The notes beneath the pieces are model-generated. The model did not search any database, was not told the DNA's origin, and saw only the letters and a program-made list of their open reading frames with translations. DNA of 64,000 bases from the NCBI RefSeq assembly GCF_012489685.1, contig NC_080041.1, positions 20,399,802 to 20,463,801 on the forward strand, written 5' to 3'. Position 1 is the stretch's first letter. Each line of letters opens with the position of its first letter. This stretch comes from Lotus japonicus (Eukaryota; Streptophyta; Magnoliopsida; Fabales; Fabaceae). The position numbers and the translations under genes were made by a program. This document shows, piece by piece, positions 56,744 to 64,000 of this stretch.

Positions 56744-59700
56744 TTAAATGCCAATTGGCTCCAGAAGAGTTACATCAGAAATAATGAGAGGAAGAGCGGC
56801 ATCAGGAACCTCTTCAACCCATACAAAACCAGCATAGGTTGCAGCGTTCCTAGCCAAAAAGTCCGCAACAGTGTTACCCGTGCGTCTAACAAAACTAAGA
56901 TTAACATAGTCAAAAGCAGAAACTAATAAACGACAATCTAAAATAATAGAACTAAGATATGATCTGCCGGCCTCCTTCGCTTTCCAATTGCATAGTCCAC
57001 CTCATGCTCACGACCTCCGCCAGCAAGGGAGAAATAATAGAGAGAGGATAGGAGCAAGCTGCTGCCATAACTTCTCCCTCGCTATTCCTCGCCACCATGC
57101 CCATCCCAGCTGGACCATCAACAAGGAAAGATGCATCAAAATTGCATTTTATAACACCTGGACCAGGTCTCCTCCAACGCGCAGAGAAAGCCACTGCTGG
57201 TGCATTAGCTTGGTCGCGAACCTGGACCTCCTCCATGAGATCACGCGCACGTCCAAGGACAGCTTCCGTGATCACCTCTCGCTGCTGAAAGCATTTCTGA
57301 TTCCGTGCTTCCCAAAGAGCGTAGACAATCGACTGAGCCATGGCAGCAACCTCGTCGTCACCAAGCTGAATCACGGCCCTCCAAAACTCTCAGAACGACG
57401 AAAAAGAGTCCCCCCTCACATCAATCTGAGACGCGAACCACACTCTCTTCGCTGTTGGGCAAAGCAAAAAGAGATGATCCTCATGTTCCATCGCTGAAGC
57501 ACAGAAGTTGCACCCGGGATCAACTTCAACACGGCGATGAAACAAACGCTCGTTCAGCGGCAAGTACCCAGAAATCGCACGCCAACAAGTCTCTTTGCAC
57601 CGGGGCAAGGCTCTAGTTGCCCAGAAATCCTTCCAAAACCTAGGCTCCATTTTGGACGAAGACGAGGACGTCGCTTGGTCTCTAGCAATCAACTGCCGCA
57701 TGAAATTATAGCCTCCCTTGGACGTGTACTGTCCATCAGTGGAGTCAGGCCAGCATAAAGCATCCATGCCCCCATGCATCCCTAGAGGAATTGATAAGAT
57801 TCTATCCGCGGAACTTGGGTTAAAGACCATTTAAATCAAGTCTTGCTTCCAACAATTGTTGGCAGGGTCAATAAGAGATGACACATAAATTAAATTATAC
57901 TCGTCAACCAAATCTTGGCGGCAAACAAGAGTAGCTTCTCCCGGTACCCAATTGTTCGTCCATATGTTAACCGTGGACCCATCACCTATCCTCCAAATCC
58001 CTCCTCGCTCAAACATCCAAGCCGTTTTCAGGATACTCGTCCATGCATAGCTTGGACGATAACCTTTTTTAGCCTCACACATGGAGCAGGTATTAAAATA
58101 AACTCCTTTATATACTCTAGCAACCAAGCTCTCTGGGCGAGTATAGATACGCCACCAATTTTTTGCCACTAAGGCCATATTAAAAGATTTGAAATCTCGG
58201 AAGCCTAGACCTCCCTCTGCTTTACTTTTGCTCAAGTTCTCCCACTTTGTCCAATGAAGGCCATGTTTAGTAGGATCCCCACCCCAATAGAATCGAGCTA
58301 TCATACTGTCAATATCTGCACAAATAGCATCAGGTAAAATAAAGCACGACATGACATAGCAGGGAATAGCCTGGGCTACTGACTTAATCAGAACCTCACG
58401 CCCAGCTCTCGAAAGGAATTTTTCTTTCCAGCCTTTAAGTTTTTTCCAGACTCTATCTTTGACAAAATTGAAAATGTGGGTTTTTGACTTACCAATGATA
58501 GTCGGCAAACCCAAATATCTGTCATAGCTTTCCACCGCCTTTACCCCCAATAGCTGTTCAAGCTCATGAAAACGATTATTAGCCACATTTCGGCTCACAG
58601 AAAGCATTGGCTTGTCAAAGTTTATCATCTGGCCAGAGGCACGCTCATAGGTCCCAAGAATGTTTTTCAAACATTGGGCCTCCTCTACCGTCGCTCGTGC
58701 AAACAAGACACTGTCATATGCAAAAAGCAAATGAGAAATAACAGGCGTGTGCCGACTAATTTTAATACCACTAATCTTAGATGACAACATAGCTCGTTCA
58801 ATCAAAGCTGAAAAAACTTCTCCACAAAGGATAAATAGATAAGGGGACAACGGATCCCCTTGCCTTAGGCCTCGCTGAGGAGCAAACCTTGGCTGGGGGT
58901 TCCCATTTAGCAAGATAGAAAATGACACAGATTTCACACAGTTCATAATCAGGCTTACCCAATTTTCCGGAAATCCCATGCTTCGTAAAACTGACTCAAG
59001 AAAAGACCATTCAATACGGTCATACGCTTTGGACATGTCCAATTTTAGCGCCATAATGCCATTCCGGCCAGAGATTCTTTTCTTCATATAGTGAAAATAC
59101 TCGTATGCAATTAAAGCATTATCAGTTATCATCCTTCCTGGAACGAAAGCACTTTGGCTTTCACTAATCAAATCAGGCAGAATCAGTTTAAGTCTATTAG
59201 CCAAGACCTTAGTAACAATCTTAAATATTACATTGCAGAGGCTTATTGGCCTAAATTGTGTTGCATGTTCAGACTTTTTTATTTTTGGGATAAGGACCAG
59301 CAAAGTATGATTGATCGTACATGGAGACACCACTCCGCTCAAAAATTTCAAACAGAACTCAGCTACATCGTCCCCAATCACATGCCAGAATTTTTGATAA
59401 TACGACCTCCCGGAGCCTTTGTTGGGTGCATCTGAAAAAGAGCTTCCTCTATGTCTTCCCTCGTGAAAGGCTCGCCCAGGATCCCCAAGTGTACTGTAGT
59501 AATACGACCTGCAACAAGAGAGGAAACTTCCTCGATACCCGAAGGGTGGGAGGTTGAAAACAAATTAGTAAAATAGTCCATAAGGACACTCGAAATGTCA
59601 CTATCATCCTCATACTTTCTTCCTCTGTCATCTCTAATAAGCTCTATCATGTTTCTTTTCCTTCTCTGGGACGCCTTTTGATGGAAAAACTTCGAGTTTC

Positions 59701-60775
59701 GGTCCCCGTGCCTAAGCCAAGTCGCTCTAGACCTCTGGCTCCACCAAATCTCTTCCTGTTCAAGTAAGGAATCCAGCTCCTTGCTAGCCTCTCTAGTGGC
59801 CAAAATTACTTGATCTGTTTGTGTTTTCTTCTGAAGGTCATCCACTAGTTTACTCTGATCACGTATCTTCCTAGGCAAGTCTCCAAATTTGGCCTTCCCC
59901 CACCCATCTAGAGCCCTGCTAACCCCTGACAAACGGGATAGAACATCATCACCCCCGGCACACCAAGTCTCTGTCACAATTTCAGCACACTCCTCCCCTT
60001 CTCTAAGCCACATCTCCTCAAAACGAAACATACGTGTTCTCTTCACCTCTTTCCGCGGCCTCCGATTCCCACACCACAGCAAAATAGGACTATGGTCAGA
60101 TTGGTGCCTCTTGAAATGTGTCACTGAAGAGACCGGCCACAATCTATCCCAATCCTCATTAACCAACGCAAAATCAATTCTCTCAAGAATGTTCCCTGGA
60201 TCCCTATTGTTGGACCAGGTGAATTTGTTACCGGTGAAATCAACACTATGCAAGCCCATTTCTGATCGCATGTTAGAGGACCACTGTATATGTATAAGAT
60301 TAGGCAAATCACCTCCCTTCTTGTCAGATGGCTCTAGAATGTCATTAAAGTCTCCAATGACCAGGCAAGCTGCAGAAGCATCAGAAATTAAACCTTTGAC
60401 AAGGTTCCAAGTCTCTTGTTTCCGTCCTTCCTCAGGAAAGCCATATATACCGACCATAGACATAGGAGTCTGGTCCTCAGGGTGCAAAATAGTGCACAAA
60501 ATATGATGCAAAGATGCATTTATAACTTCCAACTGGAGATCACTGCGCCACCATAAGCACAAGCCACCTGCTCTAGAGCGTCCACGCCCTGCACAGTGAA
60601 CAGGAAAAATATTAGACAAACCACACATACCTCTATGACGTAAAGCCTCAGAGGTGTACAACTTGGTTTCCGGAAGGAAGACCACATCGGGATCTTTGGA
60701 GGGGATGAGTTTTTTCAAAACCCGTACTATCTGTAGGTTCCCAAGCCCACGACAGTTCCACGCTAGAATCTTCAT
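56744..60775 (-). pseudogene. LINE ORF2: endonuclease, reverse transcriptase, RNase H; disrupted and catalytically mutated
   Basis: The start MKILAWNCRGLGN overlaps the ORF1 stop as ATGA (60775-60772). The endonuclease keeps WNCRG, PETKL, GDFND and QSDHSPILL. A small deletion and frameshift near 59400 removes the PDG of the APGPDG motif. The reverse transcriptase keeps FRPISLCN, SAFVPGRMI, KLDMSKAYDRIEW, LRQGDPLSP, but the catalytic motif reads FAYD (codon 58718-58716 is TAT), so one active-site Asp is lost. Further breaks are a TAA at 57833-57831, a TGA at 57392-57390 and a frameshift near 56965. The zf-RVT motif (CNFCASAMEHEDHLFLLC) and RNase H (CNFDASFLVDGPAGMG, ending at the TAA 56746-56744) follow. 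About 1340 codons in all. Confidence 0.93.
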
Positions 60776-62031
60776 TGAGGTGGGCGGGACTGCTCGTCTG
60801 CAGTCTCCGCCAATCCCAATCCAATATCAGTGCTCTTTTTCTTCAAAGGAGGTGAAAAACCGGTGCCCAACGGCCCTAGTATGGAAGAGGACCCAGTCGG
60901 CCGCTTCATGGGAGTGTAACCATGCTTATCAACCTTTCCCCCACCCTCTCTTATCACTACACCCTGTGCTGCATTCCTTGGACCTTTCCCTGTTTGTTTG
61001 TATAGAGAATGTGGGCTTCGGAATTCAAAGTCATTTGGCTTTCCCTTGCTGCTACCCTCATGCTTCTTCCCTTCTATCAAAATATCTTTATTCTTGGTAT
61101 CACCTCTTCCTTTTGTCTCTTTATTCGTTGTACCTTTTGTATCTTGGTTTGGTTCCCTTTGGGCGGGAGGAGCAATGTTGTTGGGCTCTTTCACACCTGT
61201 TTCATCAATCTTTGGCAAAGAAACACTTCGTTTCTCCATATTATCCTCATCTTCCGGCTTCTCTATCTGTTCCTCTTCCTCTTCGTAGCTAGCATCATAG
61301 CGGCGATCAACTTCTGATTCAGTCCTAATCCAGCTGCCATATTTGTTGGCACCACCATCATCTTGTTTCTCACAATCTTTGATCACATGGTCCAGCTTAC
61401 CACAACGGTAACAAAAATTAATCAACTTCTCATATTTGAATGCAACCTTCGTAGCGTTCTTCCCTTTCACGGTAACCATTTGTCCTCTTTTAAGCGGCGT
61501 GTCGATGTTCAGCCACACTCGTATACGCAGGCAAACTCCGTACTGGTTACCCTCGTACTTATCCAAGTCAATGAAACCTCCCAGGGATTCCCCTATTGAA
61601 CGAGCCATCTTCTCCGTGCGGAGCGTGTACGGCAAACCATGCACCTGAATCCAGAAGGGGATTCAGGTTATAGGAATAGTTGTTGGATTCACGGTAATGT
61701 CGAACACGGCCAGGGCAATGAGCTGCCGGCTAAAGAACCACGGTCCCCCCTTGAGCACGAGGTCCCTGTCCTTTGCTGATGCAAACTTGATGGAAAATAG
61801 GTTCGGGCCAACATGACAGATGTCTTGGCAGTTCCTGGATTCCCAGTAGCGACGCATAACGCTCCGGAAAACTCTTGGTTCAATTCTGTTTTGAGTCAAG
61901 ACCCTTGCCACGAGCCAAACATCAACCCCTTGGTTTGGGTCGACCTCTACCTCATCAATGTCCAGAGTAACTGTTTCATCACCTTCTAGATCGAAGTCCG
62001 GGATCATCTCTTCATATGCCATATCGGCCAT
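60772..62031 (-). pseudogene. LINE ORF1: DUF4283 and CCHC zinc knuckle, one premature stop
   Basis: From ATG 62031 (MADMAYEEMIPDFD) one frame runs to TGA 60774-60772, interrupted only by a TGA at 61665-61663. The DUF4283 part includes ARVLTQNRIEPRVFRSVM, FSIKFASAKDRDLVL and GGPWFF. After the stop the frame continues IPFWIQVHGLPYTLRTEKM, then a CCHC knuckle CYRCGKLDHVIKDC and an acidic and Lys-rich C-terminal tail. ORF1 proteins of this type bind the LINE RNA. An ATG 21 codons further upstream exists in frame, but the conserved N-terminus begins at 62031. Confidence 0.9.
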
Positions 62032-62387
62032 GGGGTCTGGTGCGAGTTCACAGGGAGAAAAGGAGAGGAGAAAAAATCTCTTGAAACTTTGCAAAAAGGG
62101 TTTCTAAACTTGGAGAGAAAACCCGTGGCTGCAAAAGGAAACCAGAACAGAGGGAAGACTAGAGAGCACCACGAGAAGAAGCGGCGCTGATCCCCCACGT
62201 TCTCACGTTTACCACTGTGTCGGTCTATGGCAGGTTTGGCGGCTGGTCAACTTGGGACGTGAAAACCCTAGCAGACCTCATTCTCTCACGTTCTCACCCA
62301 TGTAGTAGAATTACTTTACACCAAAATTGCATATCCTTTAAAACTCACGTATTATCAATACACTATTAATTAATTAAATGGAGAAAA

Positions 62388-62421
62388 AATTAACCGTGCA
62401 AAGCACGGGTTTTGATACTAG
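62388..62421 (+). mobile_element. Helitron 3' terminus (plus orientation)
   Basis: AACCGTGC-AAA-GCACGGGTT forms a hairpin followed by TTGATA and CTAG (62418-62421), then T. Same terminus type as 8070 and 32795 but on the plus strand, so the element body lies to the left. The LINE at 56716-62304 lies just left of this end and could have inserted into it. The 5' end was not found. Confidence 0.82.
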
Positions 62422-62771
62422 TTTTTTTACAAAAGCATTCAAATGTTTTCCGCCATATTAGAAAGCTTTAATTTAATTATAAAAAAAAACCAATAATCCT
62501 ACATAACATAAAGTGATCGTTGATGTTAGTATAAAAAACTTTACAATAACGATACATATTTATTAAACCTTTTTATGTTTCATCCAATTACTTTTTGTCT
62601 TCTTCTTTTTGCTGCCGAACGCGTGTTACACTCTAATTAATATTATGTAAACATCTTATCACCCCAAGTACCAACGTAATAAATTAAGCTCATAATTTAA
62701 AAATTAAACTTTTTCATAACATTTCTCCCTTAGTCGTTTAACATCAATGGAGAAACTGTACATGGCTCTAA
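62422..62771. other. AT-rich spacer, no gene
   Basis: Nothing recognisable between the Helitron end and the next MITE. Confidence 0.55.
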
Positions 62772-63485
62772 GACCATTGACAATGGTCTCAACAATTTAC
62801 CCCTTCTTAACACCACTTTTTCTCTTCCCAACACTCCACATCATCTTCTCTTTTCAATTCAACAAACTCTCAACAATTACCCATTCCAATGATTTTCATT
62901 CAACACCCTACCCCACCACTCACCCTACCCCACCACTTTTTTATTTCATATTTTTATTTAATTTTATATTTTTGTTTTATTATTTACATAAAATTACAAT
63001 TATTATTTTAAATTAAATTAAAACAATAAACACTTAAAATTTTTTTTTTTTTTTAAATATAGACAATAATTTATTTTATTTCCTTAACTCAAAACAAAGG
63101 CTAATAGAAAGATAATAAGACGGTGAGAGAGATAATAAGATGGTGAAAAACTTGGTTTTTTTTCTGTGTCCAAATCAAACGAACCAAGTCTCTATTTATA
63201 GAGAAAAAAAAATCATGAATTTTGGTATAATTTTTTTTTTCAGAAAATATTTTTTTTTGATGAAATAATTGAGTTTAAAAGATAAGGGTAAAAGAAATCC
63301 GGCGAGCCAATCAGATTGTGACACGTGTCGTTGCCTAAAAAAAAGCGCTCTCTTAAACAATGTTGAAAATCTTCAACATTTCTCCCCCCTCTCTCCCCTC
63401 CACATCACCCTCAACAATCTTCAACCACCATTACAACCTCTCAACAATCTTCAACATTAATTTTCAACAACCATTGCAAATGGTC
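62772..63485. mobile_element. PIF/Harbinger-like MITE, GACCATT termini
   Basis: The left end GACCATTGACAATGG and right end CCATTGCAAATGGTC are inverted repeats. TAA flanks both sides (62769-62771 and 63486-63488), a perfect 3-bp target duplication. The unit is 714 bp with CAACAATCTTCAAC repeats near the right end. No coding capacity was recognised. Confidence 0.85.
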
Positions 63486-63502
63486 TAATAGTTAAGGGAT
63501 AA

Positions 63503-63676
63503 TGTTTCTTTCACACCTCTCTTTGAGGTAGAGAGAGGTGGAATGGGGAGAGAGATAGGAAGAAAAGAAAAAGTAAAAGAGAGAAAGTATGAGATGTGAT
63601 AGATGATAAAAGGAGAGAGATAGATATAAAAGGGGGTGGAAATGAAGTGTTTAAAAAATGAGGTGTGTATATATCA
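63503..63676. mobile_element. MITE, CACACCTC family, copy 3 (inverted)
   Basis: TGTTTCTTTCACACCTC (left) and GAGGTGTGTATATATCA (right) are inverted repeats. The interior is purine-rich on the plus strand, so it is in the opposite orientation to copies 1 and 2. TAA lies left and TTA right. It starts 17 bp from the end of the preceding MITE. Confidence 0.8.
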
Positions 63677-63679
63677 TTA

Positions 63680-64000
63680 TTGAATAGTTAAGTAACATCA
63701 TTTTATTTTATTTTACGAATATTCTCACTCATAAAATGTAGTAATCTCTCGTAACAAATTATTTTCTCAGAATTCGAATTTATGTTTCAAAGTAGCTTGT
63801 TTACACACAATGATGATGAGTTGTTTAATTAAAATTCATATTTAACTTAAAACACGGGATATGTTTGTCATTTCACCCATTTATTTTAAGGAAATAATTA
63901 TGTTCACGTCTTAAAAAATACTCACACTTGATAATATACGAAAATAAACTAGATAAATGGGGATATGAAAAATTATGTGATAGAAATTATAGAGAGATAA
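63680..64000. other. AT-rich window end, no gene
   Basis: No coding sequence or repeat boundary was recognised. Confidence 0.55.

Larger units (their letters stand above)
56716..62304 (-). mobile_element. full-length L1-type LINE (DUF4283/CCHC ORF1)
   Basis: A T-run starting at 56714 (poly(A) on the minus strand) lies 27 bp beyond the ORF2 stop, and the 5' UTR extends to about 62304. GTAGAATT flanks both sides (56708-56715 and 62305-62312), an 8-bp candidate target duplication. ORF1 is followed by ORF2 with an ATGA overlap. Both are disrupted. It inserted immediately beside the SINE at 56556-56692 and is a different lineage from the LINE at 39079-45760. Confidence 0.9.

Noticed and set aside
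32795..62421. One 30-kb Helitron spanning both termini
   Set aside because: Both sites are 3'-type ends and point toward each other (minus at 32795, plus at 62421). A Helitron has one 5' TC end and one 3' end, so these are different elements.
1..64000. CRISPR arrays, tRNA or rRNA genes, bacterial-type operons
   Set aside because: None was seen. Repeats here are transposable elements and simple sequence, and genes are spliced and plant-like.

Overview
This is a plant nuclear window: AT-rich, with spliced genes (GT-AG introns), TATA boxes and very dense transposable elements. The gene models and repeat families (RPA-carrying Helitron, L1-type LINEs, Stowaway and PIF/Harbinger MITEs, tRNA-derived SINEs) fit a dicot, most likely a papilionoid legume. 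The species is inferred from family memory, not from a search.

Five host-type or element-borne spliced genes can be built from the sequence. They are a DUF599 membrane protein (4945-6399, minus, 2 exons), the RNase P/MRP subunit POP5 (19863-23989, minus, 3 exons), a small conserved Cys/His-rich protein (CDS 26576-27013, plus), a thaumatin-like protein with a predicted GPI tail (29619-31208, plus, 3 exons), and a broken RPA1-like gene (33191-36403, minus, about 10 exons) that sits just inside a Helitron terminus.

Layout. 1-361 is the 3' end of a Ty1/copia element. 400-8000 holds MITEs (one nested inside another), two LINE tails and the DUF599 gene. 8070-17690 is a Helitron-like and AT-rich repeat block in both orientations, interrupted by a 3.7-kb solo LTR with a clean 5-bp target duplication. 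17690-18115 is a GGT-rich simple repeat. 19860-24000 is POP5, whose second intron carries a 2.58-kb deleted copia element. 25500-31210 holds two host genes, a perfect 129-bp tandem duplication and a SINE. 32795-39076 is Helitron-derived (3' terminus, RPA gene, long diverged tandem repeats). 39077-45760 is a near full-length LINE with an RRM-type ORF1. 45765-48000 is a second, truncated RPA-like gene and a 185-bp tandem array. 49646-53500 is a MITE and a poorly defined exon-bearing region. 56556-62304 is a SINE followed by a second, different LINE (DUF4283/CCHC ORF1). 62388-63676 is another Helitron terminus and two MITEs.

The window therefore shows layered insertion history more than a gene pathway. 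The two LINEs are from different lineages, yet both overlap the ORF1 stop with the ORF2 start. No Rep/helicase (RepHel) ORF was seen, so the Helitron pieces look non-autonomous here. No tRNA, rRNA or CRISPR was seen.
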